This document shows positions 51,401 through 60,916 of a stretch of DNA of 64,000 nucleotides, piece by piece. The notes beneath the pieces were generated by a model, which saw nothing but the letters and a program-made list of their open reading frames with translations, was not told where the DNA came from and did no database searches. Position numbers and translations under genes: made by a program. The DNA is from DAOSCP01 sp035379625. GTDB taxonomy: Bacteria > Bacteroidota > Ignavibacteria > Ignavibacteriales > DAOSCP01. Each line of letters begins with the position of its first letter. The first letter of the stretch is position 1. Location: assembly GCA_035379625.1 (NCBI GenBank), contig DAOSVM010000007.1:1-64000 (forward strand). The letters are read 5' to 3'.

Positions 51401-53260
51401 ATGAAAATATATAAATATTTATATTTGTTGCTTATATTATTATTTTGGGGTTGTAAAGATTTTAATGATCAATATGGTGGTAGTGATATATTAGGATTTT
51501 TGGATCAAGCCGTTAAGGCTCCAAAAGGTGGAATGGTTTTAATTTCCCCTAAAAGTGGTACAATAGCATCTTTTAGTGTAACGATAAAATGGGCCGCTGA
51601 CACATTAGTTATTTATAGAGTAAATATATATATGCAAACATCTTTAGATAACCAATGGAAGAAAATTTGTGAAAATATTCCTGCTAGTTTAGGTAAATAT
51701 ACCATAACCCAACTGCCTGATAGAAATTGTCAAATTAAATTTAAAATAGAAGCAGTAGATAATGTTAATAAATTTGTAGAAACACCATTATTGCAATTTA
51801 ATATACCAGATAATTTTATACAAATAACTCAACCAGATGGAACAATAGCTTATGAAAGTGGATCAAGTATTAGTATTAACTGGAGTTATGGGACAATTTA
51901 TAATTATTATGATAACATTATCTTACAATTTTCAACTGATAATGGTGTAACTTGGAATTTTTTGGGGAATTCTTATATGGGGACAAGAAATTATACATGG
52001 ACTACACCAGTGTATGATGTTAAAATGCCATGTAAAGTTAGAATACAATTACAATATCAACCTGATAGGATGGCTGAGTCTCAGTTGTTTTATATATTAC
52101 CCCAAAAACCAATTACTATAATAACACCTAATAGTACAACTAGCTGGAAAATAGGAACTAGTCAATATATTACTTGGAAAAATGATAAAGCAAGACAAGT
52201 TAATCTTCAATATTCAATTTTTCCAGATTCTTTGATATGGAAAAATATTAAATTAAGTTATTCTTCTTCCAGTGGTGACAATTCATATTTATGGAATATT
52301 CCAACAACAATAACAAAAACAACTAAAGCAAAAATAAAAATAATAGATGCAGGTAATTCTTCAAATTATGCTATATCTGATAAATTTACTATTTCTGTAC
52401 CAGAATCAATTAAGGTAATTTCACCAAAATCTGGGGATATTTGGTATGGTGGTAAAAGCTATATCATTAGTTGGGATCATTCTACAGCTACAACATTTGG
52501 AATTTATTACAGAATGGCACCTAGTGGTTCTTGGACTACGATAAATACTTATATTAACAATCAAAAAAATTACACATGGCAAATACCTACGAATATGACA
52601 ACAGGTTCATACCAAATAAAAGTTGCTGATTACACTGGTATCGAGCCAGAAGGAATAAGTGGAATTTTTCAAATTATATCACCTACAATTAAATTAACTT
52701 CACCAACAGAAAATCAAGCAATTAAAGCAAATACCGATTTTAATATTACTTGGGAAGCTAAAGATGTTAATTATTTAAAATGTCAATACAGTACAGATAA
52801 TGGAAGTTCTTGGTCCACAATATTTGATAATCAAGTTGCTACAGCTACTGGCTCTTATAACTGGAAAGTGCCTAATATCGATGCTCCAAAATGTATTATG
52901 AGATTATCAGATGCATCAAATCCTGATATACAATTTGATGTGCCATTTAGTATTGTAAAACCTAATGTTACTTTTAATGCACCAACACAAGGTGTAATAT
53001 GGCTAAGTGGTACGAACAAAACAATTAGATGGATAAGTAGTAATTTACAATATGTTAGATTAGATTATTCAACGGATGGGGGAAACAGTTGGATAAATAT
53101 CAATAGTTCAGTTTTTACTAATAATAATGCAGAAACTACTTATTCTTGGATTGTTCCATCAATTTCTGCAACATCAACAAATTGTTATATTAAGATAACA
53201 GATTATTATAATAGTAATGTTTATTTCTTAAGTCCTAAATTTACTATTCAAAAACCTTAA
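51401..53260 (+). CDS. Lipoprotein with tandem Ig-like (Kre9/KNH-type) repeats
   Basis: This 619-residue product has a lipoprotein signal ('LLLILLFWGC', Cys about 18). At least five to six beta-sandwich repeats of about 90-95 residues follow, each with a pattern like 'I-SPKSGDIWYGGKSYIISW...SYDNG..W..I......YTW.IP', for example near 140, 240, 335, 430 and 525. These resemble Kre9/KNH-like Ig-fold domains found in large surface proteins. It is 9 nt after the barrel gene and 16 nt before the caspase gene. Surface exposure is likely; ligand unknown. Confidence 0.87.
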   Translation: MKIYKYLYLLLILLFWGCKDFNDQYGGSDILGFLDQAVKAPKGGMVLISPKSGTIASFSVTIKWAADTLVIYRVNIYMQTSLDNQWKKICENIPASLGKYTITQLPDRNCQIKFKIEAVDNVNKFVETPLLQFNIPDNFIQITQPDGTIAYESGSSISINWSYGTIYNYYDNIILQFSTDNGVTWNFLGNSYMGTRNYTWTTPVYDVKMPCKVRIQLQYQPDRMAESQLFYILPQKPITIITPNSTTSWKIGTSQYITWKNDKARQVNLQYSIFPDSLIWKNIKLSYSSSSGDNSYLWNIPTTITKTTKAKIKIIDAGNSSNYAISDKFTISVPESIKVISPKSGDIWYGGKSYIISWDHSTATTFGIYYRMAPSGSWTTINTYINNQKNYTWQIPTNMTTGSYQIKVADYTGIEPEGISGIFQIISPTIKLTSPTENQAIKANTDFNITWEAKDVNYLKCQYSTDNGSSWSTIFDNQVATATGSYNWKVPNIDAPKCIMRLSDASNPDIQFDVPFSIVKPNVTFNAPTQGVIWLSGTNKTIRWISSNLQYVRLDYSTDGGNSWININSSVFTNNNAETTYSWIVPSISATSTNCYIKITDYYNSNVYFLSPKFTIQKP

Positions 53261-53276
53261 GATAAAGGGGAAGAAA

Positions 53277-54611
53277 ATGACAAAGTTTATAAAAATATTT
53301 GCTTTAATTTTTATTTTGCCTTATATGATTATTATAGCTCAAGATTATGAGGCAAGAAGTACTAGCAAGAAGCTAAGAATACAAAAAAATCCACCTAAAA
53401 TTAATGTGGAAATACAGTTTAATAAACCAGTCAGCAATAACATCTTAAAAGGTGGTGATATTAACGATTTTCAAATTACAATTACAAATACTGGAAAAGG
53501 TCCTGCTAAAGATGTTTACGTCGATTTAAGAAGTGACGATTTAGGTAATGATGTATTGAAAATAGTTTCCACAATAAAAATAGGGAATATAGAAGCAGGT
53601 GAAACTAAAACATTTACTATACCTTTTACGGTGAACCCAACTTTAAATAAACCGATAAATGGAATTTTAAATTTTTATTTTAGTGAAAAAGGAGAATATG
53701 AATTAAGTAAACAATTTTATCCTATTAAAATAGTACCTAATCAAGAAAATTTTATACAACAAGAAGAAGAAATTATTCTTGCTTCCGATGTTGATAAGAA
53801 TATACCAGTAAGTCCATATAAGAGACCAAATGCAATAGCTTTAGTTTTAACTGTATCAAAATATGCAAATAAAGATATTCCTGCTGTAAAATTTGCTAAA
53901 CATGATGGTAAAGCTATAAGAGAGTATTTAGTTAAAACATTTGGCTATGATCCAGATAATATTTTACCAAAAGAGGAAAATACTCTTATTACATACGGAA
54001 CTATGAAAAATTTTATTAAAAATGTTTTGCCAAATTATTTACGTAAAGATGGTAGTAGTGAATTATTTGTTTATTTTGCTGGACATGGAGCGCCAAATGT
54101 TAATACTAAGAAGGCTTATTTTGTACCTTATGATGCTGATCCAAATTATGTAAGTGATGAAAATGCTTATTCTATGGAAGCATTTTATGATGATTTAGGG
54201 GCATTGAAAGCAAAATCGAAAATTGTTGTTATTGATGCATGTTTTTCCGGTGCATCAGGTGAAGGTGAATTAATTATTAAAAATGCAAGTCCTGTATTAT
54301 TAGATATTGAAGAAAATACAGGAACTTCTTTAGATGATACTGCTAATGTTGTATTTAAATCATCAACAGGGCAACAAGTATCAAATTGGTATCCAGAAAA
54401 AAATCATGGTATGTTTACTTATTACTTCTTGAAAGGTATTCAGGGAGCTGCTGATAAAAATAACGATGGTATAATAACAGTAGGTGAAATTAAAAATTAC
54501 ATAAATGATGAGAATGAAGGTTTAACATCAATGGCATTAAGAAAATATGGTAGAAAACAAACCGCAGTAATTTCTGGTAAAGATGACAATGTTTTAGTTA
54601 GATTAAAATAA
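53277..54611 (+). CDS. Exported caspase-family (C14, metacaspase-like) peptidase
   Basis: This 444-residue protein has a signal peptide (1-21, 'MIIIAQ'). A CARDB-like Ig domain follows (about 60-150, 'DFQITITNTGKGPAKDVYVDLRS...GETKTFTIPFTV'). The C14 domain (about 182-440) has a His-Cys dyad: His270 in 'FAGHGAP' and Cys322 in 'VIDACFSGAS'. An EF-hand-like 'DKNNDGIITVGE' (about 402-413) near the C-terminus suggests calcium binding. No C-terminal sorting domain of type IX secretion is seen. Third gene of the barrel-Ig lipoprotein-caspase operon, ended by a terminator. Confidence 0.93.
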   Translation: MTKFIKIFALIFILPYMIIIAQDYEARSTSKKLRIQKNPPKINVEIQFNKPVSNNILKGGDINDFQITITNTGKGPAKDVYVDLRSDDLGNDVLKIVSTIKIGNIEAGETKTFTIPFTVNPTLNKPINGILNFYFSEKGEYELSKQFYPIKIVPNQENFIQQEEEIILASDVDKNIPVSPYKRPNAIALVLTVSKYANKDIPAVKFAKHDGKAIREYLVKTFGYDPDNILPKEENTLITYGTMKNFIKNVLPNYLRKDGSSELFVYFAGHGAPNVNTKKAYFVPYDADPNYVSDENAYSMEAFYDDLGALKAKSKIVVIDACFSGASGEGELIIKNASPVLLDIEENTGTSLDDTANVVFKSSTGQQVSNWYPEKNHGMFTYYFLKGIQGAADKNNDGIITVGEIKNYINDENEGLTSMALRKYGRKQTAVISGKDDNVLVRLK

Positions 54612-54631
54612 ATATTTATAACTTCTAAACA

Positions 54632-54664
54632 AATAAGCTGCTCAATGGAGCAGCTTATTTTTAT
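54632..54664 (+). terminator. Rho-independent terminator after the caspase gene
   Basis: AATAAGCTGCTC-AATG-GAGCAGCTTATT forms a 12-bp perfect stem followed by a T-rich run. It separates the caspase operon from the GH5 gene. Confidence 0.92.
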
Positions 54665-54682
54665 ATAAATAGGAGAAAGATT

Positions 54683-55705
54683 ATGTGGGAAAAACGAATT
54701 TATATATATGTTATTTTAGTATCACTTTTGCTTAGTTCTTGTGATAATAACATAACGGAAAATGTTATTATTGATAATGAATATGTATTCCGGCAAAATG
54801 AAAAACTAGGTGTGGGCGTCAATTTAGGTAATGCTCTTGAAGCACCAAATGAAGGGGATTGGGGAGTTGTAATTAAGGATGAATATTTTGATATTATAAA
54901 AAATTTAGGTTTTAACTCAATACGTATCCCGGTAAAATGGTCGGCGCATTTAACTCAAAATAATCAAATAGATGAAATTTTTATGAAAAGAGTTGAATAT
55001 GTTGTTGATTTAGGTTTAAAAAAAGGTTTTGCGATTATTTTGAATGTTCATCATTTTGATGAGATACATATTGATCCAATAAGTAATAAGCAGAAGTTAT
55101 ACGATATTTGGCAGCAAATTTCTAAAAAGTTTTCAAATCGTTCGAATTATTTATTTTATGAAGTTTTAAATGAACCACAAAACAATTTAACTATCAATTT
55201 ATGGAATGATATACAAAAAGAATGTGTCAGAATTATTAGAGAAAATGATAAATATCATACAATATTGGTTAGTGGTGTAAATTATAACAGTGTATGGGGA
55301 TTAGAAAATTTATCATTACCAGAAGACAATAATATTATTCTGACAATTCATTATTATGAGCCTTTTACTTTTACTCATCAAGGTGCGGAATGGGTAAATG
55401 GTGCTGATGTTTGGCTTGGAACAAAATGGCTAAATACAGAACCGGAAATACAAAATATTGAAGCAGATATCAATAAAGCCGTTAATTTTGCAAAATTGCA
55501 TAATATTCCTGTCAATTGCGGAGAATTTGGATCATACTATAAGGCTGATAGTTTATCAAGAGTAAATTGGACAAATGCTATTGCAACGATTTTAAAGAAA
55601 AATAAAATAAGTTATAATTATTGGGAGTTTTGTGCAGGGTTTGGATTTTATGATCCGAATACTAAAAAAATTAATTATAGCTTAGTTAATGCATTATTAA
55701 AATAA
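54683..55705 (+). CDS. GH5-family glycoside hydrolase lipoprotein
   Basis: This 340-residue protein has a lipoprotein signal ('ILVSLLLSSC', Cys20) and a GH5 TIM barrel: 'GVNLGNALEAPNEGDWG', 'IRIPVKWSAHL', 'IILNVHHFDEI', the acid/base Glu164 in 'EVLNEPQ', 'TIHYYEPFTFTHQG' and the nucleophile Glu281 in 'NCGEFGSY'. GH5 enzymes cleave beta-glucans or mannans (cellulase-type); substrate specificity cannot be read. Surface-anchored polysaccharide degradation is likely. It sits between two terminable units, with a GGAG site. Confidence 0.93.
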   Translation: MWEKRIYIYVILVSLLLSSCDNNITENVIIDNEYVFRQNEKLGVGVNLGNALEAPNEGDWGVVIKDEYFDIIKNLGFNSIRIPVKWSAHLTQNNQIDEIFMKRVEYVVDLGLKKGFAIILNVHHFDEIHIDPISNKQKLYDIWQQISKKFSNRSNYLFYEVLNEPQNNLTINLWNDIQKECVRIIRENDKYHTILVSGVNYNSVWGLENLSLPEDNNIILTIHYYEPFTFTHQGAEWVNGADVWLGTKWLNTEPEIQNIEADINKAVNFAKLHNIPVNCGEFGSYYKADSLSRVNWTNAIATILKKNKISYNYWEFCAGFGFYDPNTKKINYSLVNALLK

Positions 55706-55745
55706 TCAAAAAAATATTATATTTTAATTAAAAATAGAAAATTAT

Positions 55746-56498
55746 ATGCAAAATTTATTAGTAATACCTTCGATAGATATACACAAAGGTAAATGTGTTA
55801 GGGTTGTAAAAGGAATACCAGAGCTTAATACATTTGAGTACAGCGATGATCCTGTAGAAATGGCAAAAATATGGCGTGCGGAAAATGCCAAAGTGTTACA
55901 CGTTGTTGATTTTGATGGTGCTTGGTCCCATGAAGATATCAATATGAATATAATAAAAAAAATCTGTTCTTCTGTCATTATACCTGTTGAATTTGCTGGT
56001 GGTGTGAGAACATTTGATGATGCTGAAAAAGTTTTTGATTTGGGCGTTTACAGAATTGTAACAGGTACAATGGTGGTTGAAAATTTAAAGGATTTCATTA
56101 AAATTTTTGAAAAATATGGCCCAAATAAATTAGCTGTATCTTTGGATGTTTTAGATGATTATATTTTAATTCGTGGTAGATCATTCAGAACAAATTATAA
56201 AGTTGAAGATATTATTAATCTGGTTAAAGATATTGGAATTGAAAGGTATGTTGTAACAGATATTGCTTCAAATGGTACTTTAACTGGTGCAAATATTGAA
56301 TTATCTTTGAAAGTGGCAAAATTAACTTCAAAAAAAGTAACACATTCCGGTGGCGTGAGGGATAAAAATGACTTATTTTTAATTCAATCTCATGTAAAAG
56401 ATGGTATAGATTCCGTTATCGTTGGAAGGGCATTATATGAAAATAAATTCCCTTGCCAAAAAATTTGGCGTATTGCTGAACAGGGGATTTTTGACTAA
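55746..56498 (+). CDS. hisA: HisA (phosphoribosylformimino-5-aminoimidazole carboxamide ribotide isomerase)
   Basis: This 250-residue TIM barrel has both catalytic aspartates: Asp11 in 'IPSIDIHKGKCVRV' and Asp134 in 'AVSLDVLDD'. 'FAGGVRTFDDAEKVF', 'VTDIASNGTLTGANIEL' and 'HSGGVRDKND' are the family phosphate-binding loops. It catalyses the fourth step of histidine synthesis. No other his gene lies in the window; it is followed, with one-base overlap, by a methyltransferase gene. A HisA-like enzyme with another substrate cannot be excluded, since several loop residues diverge from the common HisA text. Confidence 0.82.
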   Translation: MQNLLVIPSIDIHKGKCVRVVKGIPELNTFEYSDDPVEMAKIWRAENAKVLHVVDFDGAWSHEDINMNIIKKICSSVIIPVEFAGGVRTFDDAEKVFDLGVYRIVTGTMVVENLKDFIKIFEKYGPNKLAVSLDVLDDYILIRGRSFRTNYKVEDIINLVKDIGIERYVVTDIASNGTLTGANIELSLKVAKLTSKKVTHSGGVRDKNDLFLIQSHVKDGIDSVIVGRALYENKFPCQKIWRIAEQGIFD

Positions 56499-57226
56499 TG
56501 GAAGTAAAACAATATACGTATTCTAGCTTTATTTATAACGAATTGATGGCTCATGTAACTTACGATAAATGGGCTGCCTATATAGCAAATATTGTGAAAA
56601 TATTTATTCCAAAAAATCCGTTGGTATTGGATTTAACAGCAGGAAGTGGACTTTTAACCGATAAATTATCTAAATTACTTAAAACTTATATTATAGCAAA
56701 TGATTTATCTTATTATATGTTAGAGCAGTATAATACCGATTCTTATAAAATTTGTTCCGATATAAGGTCATTACCATATAAAATAAAATTTGATTTAGTA
56801 TTTTCAAATTTTGATAGCATTAATTATCTTCTGATAGAAGATGATATTTTCAAGGCTTTTAAAGAAATTTCAAAAATATTGACTATTGATGGTATTTTTG
56901 TTTTTGATGTTTCTTTATTTAAAAATAGTTTACCTTATAAAAAGCCATTTCATAAAACAGGCACGATTAATGGTTATTATTACTTTTTTAAAACGGAATA
57001 TGATGAAATTAATTCAATTCAAACAACAACTATTGATGTAATTGACAAGCTTGGACAAAAATTTCAGGAAATTCATAAACAAAAAATTTATCCATTAGAA
57101 ACTTTTTTCTATTTGCTTGAAGAAGCGGGCTTAGAAGTTATAAAATGTTATGATGGCTTTTCCAAAAAAATAGCTTCAAATAATTCAAAAAGAGCTCAAT
57201 TTATTACAAAATTATATCAGGAATAG
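56498..57226 (+). CDS. Class I SAM-dependent methyltransferase
   Basis: This 242-residue protein has the SAM-binding motif I 'LVLDLTAGSGLLTDKL' (about 45-60), an acidic motif II 'IANDLSYYMLEQY' and motif IV 'DLVFSNFDSINYLL'. The remaining C-terminal region resembles small-molecule methyltransferases of the Methyltransf_25 type. Substrate unknown. It overlaps hisA by one base and precedes recN by 2 nt. Confidence 0.87.
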   Translation: MEVKQYTYSSFIYNELMAHVTYDKWAAYIANIVKIFIPKNPLVLDLTAGSGLLTDKLSKLLKTYIIANDLSYYMLEQYNTDSYKICSDIRSLPYKIKFDLVFSNFDSINYLLIEDDIFKAFKEISKILTIDGIFVFDVSLFKNSLPYKKPFHKTGTINGYYYFFKTEYDEINSIQTTTIDVIDKLGQKFQEIHKQKIYPLETFFYLLEEAGLEVIKCYDGFSKKIASNNSKRAQFITKLYQE

Positions 57227-57228
57227 TT

Positions 57229-58923
57229 ATGCTAAAATTATTAGCCATAAAAGATTTTGCTCTGATTGAAAAATTAAATGTACATTTTGATAAAGGTTTA
57301 AACATTATTACAGGTGAAACAGGAGCAGGGAAATCAATTATTCTTGATGCTTTGGGGCTTATTCTTGGTGATAGAGCCTCTATAGATATGGTACGAAAAG
57401 GTGCAAATAAAACTGTTATAGAAGCATTTTTTGATATTTCTGGAAATACAAAAATAAAAAATTATTTGGATATGCTTGAAATAGAATATGAAGATGAGCT
57501 TATTGTAAGAAGGGAAGTTTCGACAAAGGGAAATTCAAGATGCTTTTTGAACGATATTCCAACAACTATTAATAACTTAAAAGAAGCCGGTAATTTTTTA
57601 GTAGATTTACACGGACAGCACGAACATCAATCTTTGCTAAACGTTGCCTATCATATAAAAATTTTAGATGAATTTGCAAGTTTACAAAAGCAAATTGATG
57701 AGTATAATGATATTTTCAAAAAACTTAATGAAACAATTAAGAAACGAGATGATTTAAAAAGCCAAGAAAGTTTATTGAAAGAAAAATTAGATTTTTACTC
57801 TTTCCAACTTAAGGAAATTGATACGATAAATCCACAGCTTGGTGAAGATGAGACAATTGATAATGAATTAAAAATTTTAGAAAATTCTGAAAAAATTCTA
57901 GAATTAGCAAATTCAAGTTATAATCTATTATATTCGGATGATAATTCAGTTATTAATTTATTAGGAAATGTTGAGAAATTCCTAACACAAATTATTAAAA
58001 TTGATGTTTCAAAAAAAGATTTGATCGAACAATTAAGTAATACATTTGATGTTATTTCAGATATTTCTAAGGAACTTAGAAATTATATAGATTCAATTGA
58101 TTTGGAACCTGAAACTCTTGAAGCGAAAAGAAACAGATTATTTGAATTGAACAATTTGAAAAGAAAGTATAATAAAAATATTGAAGAAATTTTAAAATAT
58201 CGTGAAAAAATAGCAGCAGAAATTGAAATTGCAGAGAATTTTAATGATAAAATATCTGAAATAGAAAATGAAATAAAAGAATTATATAAACAATTATACA
58301 TAAAAGCTAAAAATATATCTAATGAAAGACGTTTAGTTTCTCAAAAAGTTGAAAAAGAGGTGGTTTCTGTTTTAGCTAATTTAGGGATGCCTAAAGTTCA
58401 ATTTAAGGTTAATTTTTACAATTCATTATATGAAGATTATGATGATGATAAAATTCAAGAAATAAAATTTAATTCTTATGGTTTTGATGAAATTGAATTT
58501 CTGATTTCAACAAATTTAGGTGAAGATTTAAAATCTTTAAATAAAATTGTTTCAGGCGGTGAAATTTCACGAATAATGTTAGCATTAAAAACGATTTTAG
58601 CAAAATCTGATAAATTACCAATATTAGTTTTTGATGAAATAGATACAGGTATTTCTGGAAGAATTGCTCAAAAGGTTGGCGAAGCATTAAAAGATTTATC
58701 AAGATACCATCAAATAATTTCAATAACTCATTTACCACAAATTGCGGCGTTTGCTGATGTTCATTTTATGGTTCAAAAAACTGAGATTGAAGATAGAACT
58801 GTTTCAAAAATTATCAAATTGAATGAAGATGAACATATCTTAGAAATTGCTAAAATGCTTTCTGGTGATAAAGTGACAGATGCAGCTATTGAAAGCGCAA
58901 AAGCTCTTGTGAAAGGAATTTAA
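57229..58923 (+). CDS. recN: DNA repair protein RecN
   Basis: This 564-residue SMC-like ATPase has Walker A 'GETGAGKS' (29-36), 'DLHGQHEHQSLL', two coiled-coil arms, the ABC signature 'IVSGGEISRIMLALK' and Walker B 'LPILVFDEIDTGISG'. It acts in double-strand-break repair. hemW follows after 1 nt. Confidence 0.97.
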   Translation: MLKLLAIKDFALIEKLNVHFDKGLNIITGETGAGKSIILDALGLILGDRASIDMVRKGANKTVIEAFFDISGNTKIKNYLDMLEIEYEDELIVRREVSTKGNSRCFLNDIPTTINNLKEAGNFLVDLHGQHEHQSLLNVAYHIKILDEFASLQKQIDEYNDIFKKLNETIKKRDDLKSQESLLKEKLDFYSFQLKEIDTINPQLGEDETIDNELKILENSEKILELANSSYNLLYSDDNSVINLLGNVEKFLTQIIKIDVSKKDLIEQLSNTFDVISDISKELRNYIDSIDLEPETLEAKRNRLFELNNLKRKYNKNIEEILKYREKIAAEIEIAENFNDKISEIENEIKELYKQLYIKAKNISNERRLVSQKVEKEVVSVLANLGMPKVQFKVNFYNSLYEDYDDDKIQEIKFNSYGFDEIEFLISTNLGEDLKSLNKIVSGGEISRIMLALKTILAKSDKLPILVFDEIDTGISGRIAQKVGEALKDLSRYHQIISITHLPQIAAFADVHFMVQKTEIEDRTVSKIIKLNEDEHILEIAKMLSGDKVTDAAIESAKALVKGI

Positions 58924-58924
58924 G

Positions 58925-60058
58925 TTGAAAAAACAATTATCATTATATGTACATTTTCCATTCTGTGAACACAAGTGCAATTATTGTGATTTTTATTCGA
59001 TAATTGATTTTACTAATCAAGAAAATTATACAAAATATCTGGTTAATGAAATAATCTATTATTCGAAATTATTGAATAATGAATATCAAATTAAAACTAT
59101 TTTCTTTGGTGGGGGTACTCCCACAGCTCTACCATTGGAACTTTTCGAGAAAATTTGCAGCGCTATTTTCGATAACTTTGATATAGACCTTGGATATGAA
59201 TGGACACTTGAAGCAAATCCTAATTCTTTAGTGCATAATTTAAAATACTATAAGGATTTAGGGATAAACAGGTTAAGTATAGGTGTACAATCTTTTTCTG
59301 ATAGAGATTTAAAGTTCTTAACAAGAATTCACAATTCCAAAGAAGCGATAAATATAATACATAAAGCCTATAATTTAGGTTTTAAAAATATAAATATTGA
59401 TTTAATTTTTAATTTGCCAACTCATAACATCAGAACAATTAAAAAAAATTTAGAAATTGTTACAAGCTTACCGATTAAGCATATTTCTTATTATAGTTTA
59501 ATTTTAGAAAATGGGACACAACTTTATTACCAAGTGTTGAACAATCAAATTAAACTCAAAAGTGATGCCAATGATTTAAAATATTATCGGTTTATTATTG
59601 ATTTCTTGAGTGAAAAAGGTTTTAATCAATATGAAGTATCAAATTTTGCAAAAGAAGGTTATGAGTGTAGACATAATTTGACTTATTGGCACTATGATGA
59701 ATACTTAGGATTGGGTCCTTCTGCTCATTCATTTATTAAAAATAAACGATGGTGGAATTATAGGAATATTAGGTATTATATCGAAAATATTCAAAAATAT
59801 GGCAATGCAGTGAAATCATCTGAAATTTTGTCAACTGAACAAATGCTTGACGAATTTTTAATGCTAAGTTTTAGAAGTGATGGATTAAACTTAAATAAAT
59901 TACCTGAAATTAATGGTTTAAATGAAAAAATTACAAACATAAAACCAAAACTAAATAATTTCTTGAAAAATAATTTAATGAAATTTGAAAATAATATTTA
60001 TAAACTTACTTCAGATGGTTATGCTGTAGCTGATAAGATTATAGAAATCCTTTTATGA
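58925..60058 (+). CDS. hemW: HemW-type radical SAM protein (coproporphyrinogen oxidase-like)
   Basis: This 377-residue protein has the HemW radical SAM cluster 'CEHKCNYCDFYS' (Cys14, Cys18, Cys21), 'FFGGGTPTALP' and 'SIGVQSFSDRDLKFLTRIHN'. The HemW C-terminal domain begins near 'YGNAVKSSEILSTEQMLDEFLMLSFR'. HemW is thought to traffic heme rather than oxidise coproporphyrinogen. A TTG start at 58925 gives the family N-terminus. The stop overlaps nadK by 6 nt on the opposite strand. Confidence 0.94.
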   Translation: MKKQLSLYVHFPFCEHKCNYCDFYSIIDFTNQENYTKYLVNEIIYYSKLLNNEYQIKTIFFGGGTPTALPLELFEKICSAIFDNFDIDLGYEWTLEANPNSLVHNLKYYKDLGINRLSIGVQSFSDRDLKFLTRIHNSKEAINIIHKAYNLGFKNINIDLIFNLPTHNIRTIKKNLEIVTSLPIKHISYYSLILENGTQLYYQVLNNQIKLKSDANDLKYYRFIIDFLSEKGFNQYEVSNFAKEGYECRHNLTYWHYDEYLGLGPSAHSFIKNKRWWNYRNIRYYIENIQKYGNAVKSSEILSTEQMLDEFLMLSFRSDGLNLNKLPEINGLNEKITNIKPKLNNFLKNNLMKFENNIYKLTSDGYAVADKIIEILL

Positions 60059-60916
60059 GTGTTTATTCCTATAATCGTAGCCCCATAAAAGTTTGTCTCT
60101 TAGTAAATCAAAATAAGGTTTTTGATTAATTTGAATAATTCTCAATTTTTTTTCCGATTTGCGAATTGTAATTGTGTCATATGATTCTATATTTAAATCG
60201 TGTTGTCCGTCGAAAGAAATACGTAATTTTTCACCACGAGAATAAGGTTCAATTTTTAATTGAGTATTGTCAGTTAAAACAAGTGGTCTGATTGTTAAGC
60301 TATGAGGAGCAATAGGTGTTAGCACAAATACATTAGCATTTGGACTAATAACAGGCCCACCGCAAGCCAAGGAATAAGCTGTAGATCCAGTAGGAGTTGA
60401 AATAATTATTCCGTCAGCAATGATAGTTGAGACATAATTATCATTAGCAAAAAGTTTAAGTTCAATTGTTTTATTAAAGCCACCTTTATCAATTACAACA
60501 TCGTTTACAGCAATGTATTCACGTGAATCATTTATTTTGCATTCAAGTAATATTCTTTCATCGATTGTAAAATCATCGTTTAATATTTTATCAATAAGAG
60601 CAGATAAATTTTGAGGTTCAGGTTCGGATAAATATCCTAACTTGCCAAAATTTAAACCGTAAATTAATTTGTTATATTTTACTGCAAAGTATGAAGAAAA
60701 AAGAAAAGTCCCATCGCCACCTATAGAAATAATATATTTTGTATCCATACACATTTGTTCGATATCGCAGTAATGATCATCATCAACAATATTTAAGTAT
60801 TGTTTAGCATCTTTCCAGATTTTAAATTCAACATTCTTTTCTTTTAAGTAAGCGATAAAATTTTCAGTAAATTTTATAACTTCGTTTTTATAGAGGTTAC
60901 AAATTATTGCAATCAT
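60053..60916 (-). CDS. nadK: NAD kinase
   Basis: NadK phosphorylates NAD to NADP. The 287-residue protein has 'SIGGDGTFL' (GGDG at 66-69), 'GLNFGKLGYLSEP', 'TPTGSTAYSLACGGPVISP' and 'PIAPHSLTIRPLV'. It overlaps the upstream DUF58 gene by 4 nt and is convergent with hemW. Confidence 0.97.
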   Translation of the reverse strand: MIAIICNLYKNEVIKFTENFIAYLKEKNVEFKIWKDAKQYLNIVDDDHYCDIEQMCMDTKYIISIGGDGTFLFSSYFAVKYNKLIYGLNFGKLGYLSEPEPQNLSALIDKILNDDFTIDERILLECKINDSREYIAVNDVVIDKGGFNKTIELKLFANDNYVSTIIADGIIISTPTGSTAYSLACGGPVISPNANVFVLTPIAPHSLTIRPLVLTDNTQLKIEPYSRGEKLRISFDGQHDLNIESYDTITIRKSEKKLRIIQINQKPYFDLLRDKLLWGYDYRNKHS

